From: Platanthera guangdongensis
Lineage: Eukaryota; Streptophyta; Magnoliopsida; Asparagales; Orchidaceae
Length of the DNA: 64,000 bases
Direction: 5' to 3'
NCBI GenBank assembly: GCA_039583875.1
Contig: CM077157.1
Span: 74,338,346-74,402,345, forward strand
The notes under the pieces were generated by a model. It saw nothing but the letters and a program-made list of their open reading frames with translations, had not been told where the DNA came from and searched no databases. This document shows, in pieces, positions 11,995 to 24,117 of the stretch. A program made the translations under genes and the position numbers. Position 1 is the stretch's first letter, and every line of letters starts with the position of its first letter.

Positions 11995-12382
11995 TGTAAC
12001 ACCCCCATCCATCCCATGGAATATAACAGAAGGTACGACCGGGGCCCCATGCCATATTCCACAGACAGTTAGTGGAGTTACATATTAATTCCAAATTACT
12101 ATGATATAATATCAAAACCTAATACAGAGCATTCTAGAGGAAACTTTTAAATAAGTTGGAAGGACCCATTCCAAAACATGAAAATAGTAAAAGTAAACAC
12201 TTCACATTGCCCTCCAAGGGCCAGCATAGCATCAAGGGCCCTAGCCCACTACGTACCAGTTTGCTCACCTGTTCTTGCATAAGAATAATGCCCTGAACGA
12301 TGGTAAAGCAAGGCAACGGTATGCTAAAGTTGAGCAAATTATAACGACCCTACCCCTTACTCGGGGAGGCGTTGTTCCATCC
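11995..12382 (-). repeat. Truncated gypsy LTR, minus orientation
   Basis: It starts TGTAACACCCCCATCC on the plus strand and matches the first part of the solo LTR at 33,211, and in inverse the end of the LTR at 54,203 (ttataacgacc-tacccc, gttggaaggaccc). Homology stops at ccctgcaat (about 12,382), where a plus-oriented LTR piece begins. The insertion broke the copia pol to its left. Confidence 0.7.
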
Positions 12383-13472
12383 CTGCAATTCCGAGGCTCC
12401 TTCCACGTCACACAAGGTCAGCTCGGGGCTTGGTCCTCGTTGAACATCTACATGAGGGTCCCGATGGGCCATAGTATGCATGGGCTCCGCTGTTGTGTTC
12501 TTAGCATTGAGGCGTACGAAGGCCTAGGTGAAGTAGTGTGGATACCTGCCTAGTAGTAGAGATGCTCGCTTTACTATCACCGCCTGGCTACGGTGGCTGA
12601 CGCCTGAGAGGTTAGCTACCTGCTCGAATAGTGGGAACTATAGTCTATGTCAGCATAGAAATTGCATGGTGTGATCATGGGGGAGTCATTGCATAGCATA
12701 CATATCATTTCATAATATTGCACAACAAGATCCTCATCGTATAAGTTTGTATGGACACTCTTATGCGATGAGTTACTTTTATGTAACCCGATCCTTAACT
12801 TATAAGCTTGTATGAGCATCCTTATAAGTTAAGTTACTTTCCTGCTGTAGATACGTGTACTTGATAGTTTATCATTGTTTATGTAGAACTGCTAGAATAA
12901 ATGCTATTAATCTTATTGTACCATTACCACCTATTTGTACATGTTTTACTGCTTAAAATACTTGTACACTTGTTCCTTTCTCCGCCCGGTGCCGAGAAGT
13001 CGCCGGGGGAGCGGATCTGAAGCCACTAAGTATTTTCGACTAATGGTTGCTACGTCTTCCTTTTTAGGAGGTCACCCCGCAGGTAGAGCAGCCACAGACT
13101 TTGCAGCAGGACAACCAGGCAAGGACGACAGGGCCTGTTGTGACGGTGCTGTCGCTACCGTCGGTTATAGATGTGAGTGACGTGAGATTTTAATGTAGCC
13201 CGTTTGGGCAATTACTAACTGTACTCGTATATTTGTGGAATTATGTTTTAGGTTCTCTCTTATTTGATGTATTTGGACATATATGCTTAGTGTGGATTTG
13301 ACTTTTTCTTGCTTATATTATAGTTGGGTTGGCATGTTTATATTGATATTTGTTGTAGCCGGCGGAATAGGCGTCTTGTGATACAGGTTAGCCCGTGCGC
13401 TAATGTTATCGCAAGGCGACTGTTCCGAGCATAAGACCCCCCTTCGTGCCGTGTTTTGGGATCCGGGAGGGG
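12383..13472 (+). repeat. LTR fragment of the double-hairpin family (plus)
   Basis: This stretch parallels 40,480-41,700 (gagatgctcgct, gaggttagctacctgc, the two hairpins, then ctaagtattttcgactaatggt). It contains the transcribed 3' half of a long LTR and ends ccgggagggg at 13,472, where the Tekay-like element is inserted. The missing last bases (tcttaca) are found after that element, at 25,321-25,327. The 5' part is missing. Confidence 0.7.
12733..12833 (+). other. Two adjacent hairpins, copy A
   Basis: Hairpin 1 (12,733-12,772): arms CTCATCGTATAAG / CTTATGCGATGAG, 13 pairs with one G-U, loop TTTGTATGGACACT. Hairpin 2 (12,794-12,833): arms CTTAACTTATAAG / CTTATAAGTTAAG, 13 perfect pairs, loop CTTGTATGAGCATC. 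Both are preceded by GATC and followed by TTACTTT, so they look like a tandem duplication. Copies at 28.7 and 41.2 kb keep the layout. Confidence 0.8.
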
Positions 13473-15384
13473 TGTCACAACCCGCATTTTCACCGCAAAT
13501 AAAGCTTATCAGAGTAAGGGAAAATGCGCATCATGATGCCACGTCAGCAGGGGATAACTGCGGACGCTCAGGCAGACACCAACTAAACATGAAGAAAGTT
13601 TCTTTTAAAATTATTTTAAGGAAAATCAGTTACGTGCAGAAGTTAGTTGTATCCCTCTTCTTAGTGGCTCATCTAGTCCACGAATTTAAAATATATTATA
13701 CGCTGCGGAAAAATACTTGATTAGATTAACCCAAACATCCTACATGAGTATAAACGTCCCCAAAGGACAACTCATGCTATGCAGAACTCTAAATTTATTA
13801 TGGTAGGAAAGATAGCTTTTACGGTCGCTAAAAATAACAGGTTAGAGTTTCAAATTATGCAATGTATGAAGTAATAGTAGTAGATTTTATAGTTGAAAAT
13901 ACCTAACATGCATTACTAGCATAAATCCTCCCAGAGAGCAAGTAAACCACATCCACTTTTAAATAAATGAGCAGCTAGCAAGTATCAACAACTAACAAAT
14001 CAGTGGGCGCCAACAAGCTGACACGAACCCACGAACAAAAGTATGTCTGAACTATTAAAACAAAAGCAACAACAAACTACCTCGCTATGATGAGGCAACA
14101 ACCACGGCCAACGCTGCCGCCAGAAATCCAACACCAGCACTGCTAACTGCTACTGCTATGAACCTTAGGCATTCCAAAAACAGAATACCTCAGCAAGAAG
14201 GTACAAGTAGAGGCAGGAAAAGTAATAAACCAAAACAGTCAAAGGGTCAACCGGGGTACCAACTCAAGACCAAAAGTACTGAAGTAACGTACAAATGAAA
14301 ACAGGGCATCAACAGGAAAAGAACTCCTACGTGACTTGTCACGTTCCACAAGGGTGCACCAGACGCACAAGGCTATAAGGTGACTACATACATATTTCTC
14401 CAAAAAGAAAATACAAAACCTTAATTAGGCACCTGTGGTCGAGTCTACCCAAAAACACGGCGAGGTGGTCACTCTTGGACACACCACCCAAAAATAACAA
14501 CGGGCGATGTGGTCACTCTTGGACACACCACCCAAAACAAAACAGATATACAATACGTCTAACTGCGAGGGAGTCTCATACTCTCCACCATACACCGCAG
14601 ACATCCAAAAACCAGGTAGACTTTCACAGGGCACTAATGAAGGTAACAAACACTGCGGAGGTGAAATCATCCACTAACTCCCGCATTCAAGAAACCCAAA
14701 GAAACCACAACACAAATATCTCGAGATTTGGCTCGACAGATTCTATTTGACATTACTAGATTCGAGACGCGGTTGATCAACCCTTACGGACGATTTACAA
14801 TCTTAGATAAACTCTAATACGTTCGATAACGATAAATAAGCCAATTAACTCCAACACTAAACACATTCTATCAAACCAATATAAAGTTACCATATTCAGT
14901 TAGCGAAATAAGAATTAGAAGTTTTCAAGTGATTGAAAAAAATTAGACATAACTATAACTTGGAAAGAAAATCAAGGAACAAAACTCACTCGTTACCATC
15001 GAATCGGACAAGGAGAAACGAGGGAAACCACCACTTGCCTTGGTTTTACCGGAAAAGTCCGTCGAATCACTCCACGTCTTAGATCGGGGCAAAAGGATAC
15101 GGGAGAAGTTGAAATCTAGACAAAAATGGCCAAAATATAGGTTAGGGCCGAAAAACACTAACGCGAAATCTCAAGAAACGGGAAAGAAATTACCACGAGG
15201 GCGTAGCTCTCGGCGAGAGCTTTCCGGATTTATGCTCGGATGAAGATTTTGAGCACCGGAGCACCGTCGGCGGCCACCGGAAGGTTCACGAAATATTTAC
15301 TCTCACGCTCATGCCGCTCTAGTTCGGGAGACAAGTATTGGAGAAGAAGAAGGAATTTTATTTTCTTTCTAATAACCTAAGTAT

Positions 15385-15391
15385 AAATATG

Positions 15392-15437
<46 letters not shown>

Positions 15438-15465
15438 CATATATATATATATAAAGATATATAAA
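15385..15465. repeat. (TA)n microsatellite, interrupted
   Basis: Alternating TA broken by gta/ctac steps. The equivalent tract in the other LTR (about 24,047-24,114) is a long run of uninterrupted TA. Confidence 0.9.
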
Positions 15466-15714
15466 TATATTTATAAATATATATGTTTATAAAAAATTCT
15501 GTCTAAAAACGAGCTATATATGCGCGGGTGCGCGGAAGACAAAAATAGGTATTTAGGATGGCTTCAAATCGAAAAGTGTCCAACATGAAAGTTGTGGATC
15601 TCGTCGAGACGAACAAATTTTATGTTAACTATTTTTCCAAACGACATCGTTTTGACTCTTAAAAAGGCTCCCGAATGAAAAATGCAGTGGCCTACATGAG
15701 AACAAGCTTATGAG

Positions 15715-16060
15715 TACTCGAGAGGTAGAACGGCTACTCGAGTAGTTCAAAATGACTACTCGAGTAGTTCAGAAAGGCTACTCGAGTAGTTCAAAATGAT
15801 TACTCGGGTAACTAGAGAAACACTCGAGTAGGTCAGAAATTTTACACGAGTTAGAGGGAAAAGTACTCGTGTCGATCTAGAACAGCACTCGAGTAAGAAC
15901 CAAATTTACTCGAGTAGGCGAAAGAGAATTACTCGAGTGGGTGAAAAAAGTTTGCTCGAGTATGCACAGAAGTCACTCGTGTATAAGAAAAGTTTCACTC
16001 GAGTAGGACAAAATCACTCGTGTATAATCAGAAGATCACTCGAGTAAGAATCAAATTCAC
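15715..16060 (-). repeat. U3 palindrome array, CTACTCGAGTAG type
   Basis: About fifteen copies of a TACTCGAGTAG-like core, the full form CTACTCGAGTAG being a perfect 12-bp palindrome, spaced about 20-25 bp apart. Variants include CTCGTGTA. It lies between the LTR start and the (TA)n/TATA region in element sense. Confidence 0.9.
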
Positions 16061-16620
16061 TCGGTAGAAATTAGAAATTGCAAAATCTGAAAATTCTTAC
16101 ACATATACCCAAGAAATCAAACTATATGAATGAATAGTGTTTTTCATTTTTGAATAGCACTTTAATATTAAAATATTCATATTTTATATATTTTGAATAA
16201 GGAAACTACGAGATCAAAACGGAGGCCCCAACGCGCACTGAATTAAACGAAACTCGCACCGTAGGCAAATACTGACGCTACGAACACAACGACGAAGTCA
16301 AAACCAGAATCCGACGAGCCATTCCCGAGATATTAATCTTCGAATTATACAGTGAACATAAACAAATCCAAAATTTCAGTCGCGCGCCGAGACTCCAAAA
16401 ATGTTCGGATTGCGACGAAACTTGACGAGCAAGTCCAAAATTACTTAACTTAAATTCCAAATGCAAAATCTTCCCATTATAATAAGAATTTGGCCTACTC
16501 GACCGCACAGACGCGAAAATGCCTTAACGACATTGTGCCGTCAACTCGACGTTAAAGGTAACGCTACGACGTCATAAATCTGACGTTGCCCAAACAAATA
16601 AAATCATCGAAAAAAATCGG

Positions 16621-16650
16621 GGGCGTTACCGTCACTCCCCCTAAAAGAAG
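16621..16650 (-). promoter_or_regulatory. Polypurine tract of the Tekay-like element
   Basis: The minus strand reads CTTTTAGGGGGAGTGA immediately before the 3' LTR. The pol frame ends at 16,738, about 100 bp upstream. Confidence 0.75.
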
Positions 16651-16737
16651 TTTCGTCCCGAAACTTATCACAAATCCAAAACCAAACCAAAATTGATAAA
16701 ACCATACATAACTGAAAACATAGCAACATGCCCGAAA

Positions 16738-19700
16738 CTAAGAGAAGAGGTGCGGATGAGATTCTCTCATGGCTGATTCCAATTCCCACATCGCGCTCTC
16801 GACGTCTTGATTTCTCCAAAGAATCTTGACCATAGGGATGGTCTTTCTCCGCAACATCCGCTCTTGAAAATCCAGAACACGAACATGTTCTTCCACATAA
16901 GTAAGGTTGGGATGAATCTGGGGTATCGAGTCGAGGACTTGACGATCACTACGAACACAATTCCGCAACTGGCTCACATGGAACACATCATGGACACCAG
17001 GGAAGGTCGCAGGCAATTCCAACCTATAAACCGACACTCTGATGCGCTCAAGAATCTGGAAAGGTCTCACATATCGGGGGTCTAACTTGTGATTCCTTCC
17101 AAACCTTTTAACACCAAACATCGGAGAAACCTTCAGAAAAACCAAGTCTCCAACCGCAAACTCCAGATCGACCCTTCGTAGGTTAGCATGCTTCTCATAG
17201 CGCTCTTGAGGCACACGAAGCTTTTCCCGAATGTGGATCACAGCACAATTCATCTCTTCAAGGGCTTCCGGACCTAACAACGGTCTCTCACCAACTTCAG
17301 CCCAAAACAATGGAGTTCTACAACGCCTCCCATACACAAACGGAGCCATCTGCAGACTCTCTTGATAACTGTTATTGTAAGCTAACTCCATGAGTCTGAG
17401 ATGCTCATCCCAAGCACCACCATGATCCAAAATATAACACCTGATCATATCTTCTACGATTTGATTTACTCTTTCCGTCTGACCATTAGTCTGCGGATGA
17501 TAGGCGGTGGAATACCTTAAATCGGTACCCAACCCCTGCTGTAAACTTTTCCAAAAACGAGACGTAAATCTAGAGTCCCGATCTGATACGATGCTAATAG
17601 GCACAACATGCAACCTGATGACCTCTTCAAGATATAGCTCAGCTATCTTATTCATCGAGTACCCAATCTTAAATGGAACAAAGTGAGCACACTTTGTCAA
17701 TCTATCGACTATCACCCAAACAGAGTCATGCCCACGGGGAGATTTTGGGAGACCGGTGATAAAATCCATTGAAATACTTTCCCATTTCCAACTTGGAACG
17801 TCAAGCGGTGTCAATTTACCACCAGGCCTTCTATGATAAGCTTTAACACGCTGACAAGTAAAACATTCCGATACAAACCTGGCGATGTCATTCTTCATCC
17901 CTGACCACCAAACAATTTGCTTTAGATCTTTATACATCTTAGTGGAGACAGGGTGGTAGGCTACACTGGAACCAAGAGCTTCAGCACAGATCTTAGCTCG
18001 AATATCGCCATAAGCGGGGACGCAAAATCTACCTCGATACTTCAAGGTGTCCAACTCGTCCACAGAGAAATCAGGTAGGTCTCCCTTCACCGTTCTATTC
18101 CGGAGATGTAATAAATCCGGATCATCCTTTTGATGTGCTCGAGTAAGGGAAATCCAAGAGGGTTCTTCTGCTTCTAGACTTGTAGGCACAGTACAACTCC
18201 CAACTTCAATATCCATCAACAAAAATTCTTCTACCAAGAACTGTACTGAAAGATTAAAAATTTTGGCGGTCTTCCTACTCAAGGCATCCACTACTACATT
18301 AGCCTTTCCTGGATGATAAAGAATTTCCACTTCATAATCCGCCGCATATTCTAACCACTGACGCTGGCGCAAATTTAGTTCTTTCTGAGTGAAGACGTAC
18401 TTCAAACTCTTATGGTCTGTATAGATCTTGCACATCGCGTCATATAATAAGTGTCTCCAAAGCTTCAGTGCATAAATTACGGCAGCAAACTCCAAATCAT
18501 GCGTCGGATAGTTTCTCTCGTGGATCTTTAGTTGCCTCGATCCATACGCGATCGCCTTGCCATCTTGCATTAAAACACAACCAAGTGCGATGTATGACAC
18601 ATCGACATACACAGCATACTCAACTCCTTCAGTAGGTAAGGTTAAAATCGGAGCAATACATAATCTCTTCTTCAGCTCTTGGAAATCCTCCTCACATTTA
18701 TCACTCCAAATGAAAGCAGTATTTTTCTGAGTAAGTCTAGTTAGAGGAGCAGACAACACCGAAAATCCTTCCACGAATCTTCTATAATAGCCAGCTAGGC
18801 CTAAGAAACTCCTAATCTCCTTCGGCGTAGAAGGTCTCTCTCACTCCATTACCGCAGAAATCTTAGTCGGGTCCGCAGAAATCTTAGTCGGGTCCATAGA
18901 AATACCATCCTTGCTTACCACATGACCCAGAAAGGACACCTGAGGTAACCAAAACTCAGACTTGCTCAACTTCGCATATAACTTATGCTCCCTCAGGGTC
19001 GACAAAACCAGACGCAAATGCTGAGTATGCTCCTCAACATTGCGAGAATACACCAAGACATCATCTATGAACACAATAACAAATCGGTCCAAGAAATCCT
19101 TAAACACTCGATTCATCAAATGCATGAAAGCAGAGGGTGCATTGGTTAAACCAAAAGACATCACCAAAGACTCATAATGTCCATGCCGAGAACGGAAAGC
19201 GGTTCGGGGAATATCTACCTCTCGAATCCTCAACTGGTGGTAGCCTGAGCGAAGATCGATCTTTGAAAATACCGAGCTACCATACAATTGATCGAACAAA
19301 TCATCAATCCTTGGCAGGGGATATCTATTCTTAATTGTTACCTTGTTCAATTCCTTATAATCGATGCAAAGTCTCATCGATCCTTCTTTCTTCTTGACGA
19401 ACAAAATAGGAGCACCCCATGGAGAAGTACTTGGCCTAATAAAACCACATCTGAGCAATTCATCGAGCTGAGTACGCAACTCATCCAACTCACGCGGAGC
19501 CATACGGTACGGTGCTTTAGCAATGGGACGAGTACCTGGTTCGAGGTCTATCACAAACTCTATCTCCCTATCAGGAGGAAGTCCTGGAAGACTATCAGGA
19601 AAGACATCTGGAAACTCTCGCACCACCAAGACATCCTCAAGACGTGGCATAACAAAAGCTATTTCCAGAGTAGAAATAGAAACCAAAAACGCCTCGCAAC

Positions 19701-20250
19701 CAGACTGTATAGCAAGATAAGCACGTACCGCAGAAATGAAAGGAGAAACTCTGTCCTGAAATCCATAGACGCTCATAGGTTGTCCGTCATCCATTCTGAA
19801 ATCCAATCGCTTTGCCTTGCACTAGATGACCGCATCATATTTGGACAGCCAGTCCATGCCCAGAATCACGTCAAAATCAGACAGATCCAAAATCATCAGA
19901 TCCGCATAAGCCAGAAAATTCCCAAGATAAATAGGGCATCTCAGAACTCCTTAGTTAGATATCACCGAATCACCGGAAGGGAGATTGACATTGAAGGAGC
20001 CTCCTAATTGGTCCACACTCAGACGGTGCTTATCGACAAATCTCCTGGCCACAAAGTAATGGGTGGCACCCGAATCAAAAAGAACGCGCGCCCACCTATT
20101 CCGCATCTTAAACTCCCCTAAAACCGTAACATACATAACTAAATGAACAACAACTAGGGCAATGAAGATAACTAACAAGGATAAAATTAAACTGAGGCTA
20201 ACTTGATACCACATGCGTAGAGATTTAGGCTTCCTCGCTGGTCATCATGT
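16738..20250 (-). pseudogene. Tekay-like pro-pol polyprotein (protease, RT, RNase H, integrase, chromodomain-like)
   Basis: One minus-strand frame carries all pol domains in gypsy order. Protease: WARVLFDSGATHYFVARRF (about 20,090). [20 protein letters not shown], then [21 protein letters not shown] and the active-site block FIDDVLVYS (about 19,060). RNase H: YVDVSYIALGCVLMQDG and IYTDHKSLKYVF. Integrase: zinc region near YHPVSTKMYKDLKQ with CFTCQR, catalytic Asp in SMDFI, Asp in VSDRDSRF, Glu in NGQTERVNQ. A C-terminal chromodomain-like stretch EEHVRVLDFQERMLRR leads to KILWRNQ and WELESAMR. The frame is broken by stops near 19,950 (TAA), 19,822 (TAG) and 18,842 (TGA); otherwise it is open for 678 codons downstream. 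A 21-bp tandem duplication (18,852-18,893) repeats DPTKISA. Function in the living family: cDNA synthesis and targeted integration. Confidence 0.92.
18852..18893 (-). repeat. 21-bp tandem duplication in RT
   Basis: The unit ccgcagaaatcttagtcggg+t occurs twice head to tail (18,852-18,872 and 18,873-18,893). In the minus frame this duplicates seven residues, DPTKISA, between the RT palm and the RNase H linker, just before the TGA at 18,841-18,843. Confidence 0.95.
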
Positions 20251-20267
20251 TCAGCTTTCCTTTTCCT

Positions 20268-21431
20268 TTATCCAGGCTTAGTGGCGGTGGCAGAGCTCGA
20301 AGTGGGGCAGGATGCAGTAGGGACTGAGCCTGGGGGCACGAAGACTTCTGGTCTCCCTTCTGCCCAACACTGGAAGCAAATCCTTTCTTTCATCCAGTAG
20401 CGAGTCACATCATGACCCTTCCTTGCACATAACGAGCACACAAGCTCTCCCTTAGGTGCACCTTGGATGGCATGCACCTGCTGCTACTTCAGGGTGGAAT
20501 TCCTCTTGAAGCACCTTTCATAGGGGTGGCTAGGACGACCACAGAAGCTACACACTTCCTTACTTTTCTTCTTCGAAGAAGGGCCAGATGCCCTGGAGCT
20601 ACCATCCTCAACGCCTTTTCTTTTCTCCTTCCTTGCCGCAGTACCGCGATTCTTGGCATTTTCAATCGCCTCCACTTTTAAAGCGGCTTCCACTGCTTCA
20701 GCATAACATTCAGCTTGGTAAGCGCATGCCAACTGCTGGACATCACTTCTTAGTCCTCCCAAGAAACGCTTCACTCTAACATCCTCCAAAGCTACCAAAT
20801 CGGGGGCAAATCTGCTCAACTTGCTAAACTCAATCTCGTACTCGCTCACAGTGAGCTGTCTCTGCTTCAGATGTAGGAAGTTATTCATCAGGCGGTCTTG
20901 CTCGACCGAGGGTAGAAACTTCTTCAACAACATCTTCTTAAAAGATTCCCAAGTATAGCCTTCCTTCAGGCTCTCTCTTTCCCGAATCCACCAACTCTTT
21001 GCCAGACCTTTCAACTGATAGACTGCAATCATCACCTTCAGGGCTTCTAGAATTCCAGAATACGAAAACATCTCCTCGATGGAGATGATCCAGTCATCTA
21101 TAACCACAAAGTCAGCACTCCCGTCGAAGGTGGGAGGTCCCAACTGCTGAAAGTGCGATATGAAATTCATTTTTGGTGGTATCGCCCTCGGGGGTATCAG
21201 AGGAGCAGGGGTATTGGGCACGGCTTGGCACGAGGCGGGCTCTTGCGCTGAAGGTTGCTGCGCGGGAGCGGCAGACAACAAAGACTCAATCTGCGATTGC
21301 ATCGCGACCAATTATCTTGATAGAGCCTCATTGCTCTGACGCAGACTCTCGATAATCGCGTCACTTTGCGCACCTGATGACTCACCCTCCGACTGGGGAG
21401 TCGAGCTCGTCGCAGGACGCTTTGGCGGCAT
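20268..21431 (-). pseudogene. Tekay-like gag
   Basis: The frame opens with MPPKRPATSSTPQSEG at 21,431 and continues through a TAA just before MVAMQSQIESLL (21,311). It includes the retrotransposon-gag core (FDGSADFVVIDDWIISIEEM, WWIRERESLKEGYTWESF, KQRQLTVSEYEIEFSKLSRF) and a first knuckle CSFCGRPSHPYERC (C-x2-C-x4-H-x4-C). A TAG near 20,480 follows, and then a second Cys-rich stretch CSLCARKGHDVTRYW / CFQCWAEG. Gag forms the particle and binds RNA. The start at 21,431 is chosen because it is the first ATG of the frame and heads a typical basic, Ser/Pro-rich N-terminus. Gag and pro-pol are in different frames, so one indel lies around 20,215-20,268; the clade normally has a single fused frame. 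Confidence 0.9.
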
Positions 21432-21489
21432 TCTAAAAAGCAAACGAACAACTCATCAAAGTCCTGGCTTACGACATAGCCACACAACT

Positions 21490-22090
21490 AGTTCAGACCA
21501 TACTTAAAAGGCACTTGCTTACGCTGCAACTTGCTCTGGGATTTTATAATGATGTTATGTCCTACTTAGGATGATATCCTCTCATCTTATTGACTCTTGT
21601 TCCTATGACATGAATGCATGTATTATTATTTTTTTGATTTAAAACCATGTGTGTACATATGTCATCTCGCACATCTTTAGCTTGGCACGTTGTGCTTATG
21701 CAATGTTATCCTATGCATGATTGTGCTATGCATTCTAAAAAGGCCCTAATGCATGTCCTGAGCGGCGTACGCATGAAAATGTTATGCATCTCATACTACA
21801 TAACATTCTCATGCAACGAAAAAGAAACGTGCTAGTCGCATTCATGTGGTGAGGTTATGTATCCCATACTACATAACTCTCACATGTTGCCCCTATGGTG
21901 GATCCATATACAGACACATATTATGCATCACATACTACATAATATACCCCGTATACTTCATGTTATGCTATGAGTGTAGTGTTCGTGCTTCAGCCAAGAT
22001 GTGCTGATGACATATCGGTACGTGTATGATATGATGCTAAACACCTAATACCAACAAGGAAAGGTTGCCCAACAAATTGTCAAGCAACCT
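21490..22090 (-). other. Untranslated leader of the Tekay-like element
   Basis: About 0.6 kb between PBS and gag, without a credible ORF. It contains repeated short stretches based on atgcat-t-catactacataac (near 21,785, 21,847, 21,922), each about 60-75 bp apart. These could be leader repeats; no function can be assigned. Confidence 0.6.
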
Positions 22091-22105
22091 CCCTCTGATA
22101 CCAAC
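22091..22105 (-). promoter_or_regulatory. Primer-binding site, initiator tRNA-Met
   Basis: The minus strand reads GTTGGTATCAGAGGG right at the inner end of the 5' LTR (22,106). TGGTATCAGAG is the usual iMet site of plant LTR elements. Confidence 0.9.
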
Positions 22106-24046
22106 TGTCACAACCCGCATTTTCACCGCAAATAAAGCTTATCAGAGTAAGGGAAAATGCGCGTCATGATGCCATATCAGTAGGGGATAACTGCGGGCGC
22201 TCAGGCAGACACCAACTAAACATGAAGAAAGGTTCTTTTAAAGTTATTTTTAAGGAAAATCAGTTACGTGCAGAAGTTAGCCGTATCCCTCGACTCAGTG
22301 GCTCATCTAGTCCACGAATTTAAAATATATTATACGCTACGGAAAAATACTTGATTAGATTAACTCAAACATCCTACATGAGTATAAAAGTCCCCAAAGC
22401 ACAACTCATGTTATGCAGAACTCTAAATTTATTATGGTAGGAAAGATAGCTTTTACGGTCGCTAAAAATAACATGTTAGAGCTTCAAATTATGCAATGTA
22501 TGAAGTAATAGTAGTAGATTTTATAGTTGAAAATACCTAACATGTATTCCTAGCATAAATCCTCTCAGAGAGCAAGTAAACCACATCCACTTTTAAATAA
22601 ATGAGCAGCTAGCAAGTATCAACAACTAACAAATCAGTGGGCGCCAACAAGCTGACACGATTCCACGAACAAAAGTATGTCTGAACTAGTAAAACAAAAC
22701 CAACAACAAACTACCTCATTATGACGAGGCAACAACCACGGCCAACGCTGCCGCCAGAAATCCAACACCAGCACTGATTACTGCTACTGCTCTGAACCTG
22801 AGACATTCCAAAAACAGAATACCTCAGCAAGAAGGTACAAGTAGAGGCAGGAAAAGTAATAAACCAAAATAGTCAAGGGGTCAACCGGGGTACCAACCCA
22901 AGACCAAAAGTACTGAAGTAACGTACAAAAGAAAACATGGCATCAACAGGAAAAGAACTCCTACATGATTTGTCACGTTCCACAAGGATGCACCAGACGC
23001 ACAAGGCTATATGGTGACTACATACATATTTCTCCAGAAAGAAAATACAAAACCTTCATTGAAGGAAAAATACAAAATCTTCATTAGGCACATGTGGTCG
23101 AGTCTACCCAAAAACACGGCGAGGTGGTCACTCTTGGACACACCACCCAAAAACAACAACGGGTGTGGTGGTCACTCTTGGACACACCACCCAAAACAAA
23201 ACAGATATACAATCCGTTTAACTACGAGGGAGTCTCATACTATCCACCATACACCGCATACATCCAAAAACCAGGTAGACTTCCACAGGGCACTAATGAA
23301 GGTAATAAACACTGCAGAGGTGGAATCGTTCACTAACTCCCGCATTCAAGAAACCCAAAGAAACCACAACACAAATATCTCGAGATTTGGCTCGACAGAT
23401 TCTATTTGACATTACTAGATTCAAGACGCGGTTGATCAACCCTTACAGACGATTTACAATCATAGATAAATTCTAATACGTTCGATAACGATTAATAAGC
23501 CAATTAACAGCAACACTAAACATATTCTATCAAACCAATATGAAGTTACCAGATTCAGTTAGCGAAACAAAAATTAGAAGTTTTCAAGTGATCGAAAAAA
23601 ATTAGACATAGCTATAACTTGGAAAGAAAATCAAGGAACAAAACCCACTCGTTACCATCGAATCGGACAAGGAGAAACGAGGGAAACCACCACTTGCCTT
23701 GGTTTTACTGAAAAAGTCCGCCGAATCACTCCACGTCTTAGATCGGGACAAAAGGATGCGGGAGAAGTTGAAATCTAGACAAAAATGGTCAAAATAGAGG
23801 TTAGGGCCGAAAAAATCTAACGAGAAATCTCAAAAATGGGAAAGAAATTACCACGAGGGCGTAGCTCTCGGCGAGAGCGTTCCGGATCTATGCTCGGATG
23901 AAGATTTCGAGCAACAGAGCACCGTCGGCGGCCACCGAAAGTTTCACAAAATATTTACTCTCACGCTCACGCCGCTCTGGTTCGGGAGACAAGAATTGGA
24001 GAAGAAAGAATTTTCTTTTCTTTCTAATAACCTAAGTATAAATATG

Positions 24047-24117
<71 letters not shown>

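Larger units (their letters stand above)
13473..16629 (-). repeat. 3' LTR of the Tekay-like element
   Basis: Direct repeat partner of 22,106-25,308. Its minus-strand start is near GTAACGCCCCCG after the PPT; the other LTR starts TGTAACGCTCCCG, so the first bases of this one are altered (GACG instead of T). It holds a CTCGAGTA palindrome array (15,715-16,060) and a (TA)n tract (about 15,385-15,465). Confidence 0.9.

Noticed and set aside
19288..20007. 239-codon plus-strand ORF
   Set aside because: It is the antisense shadow of the Tekay-like RT and protease, and has no recognisable domain.
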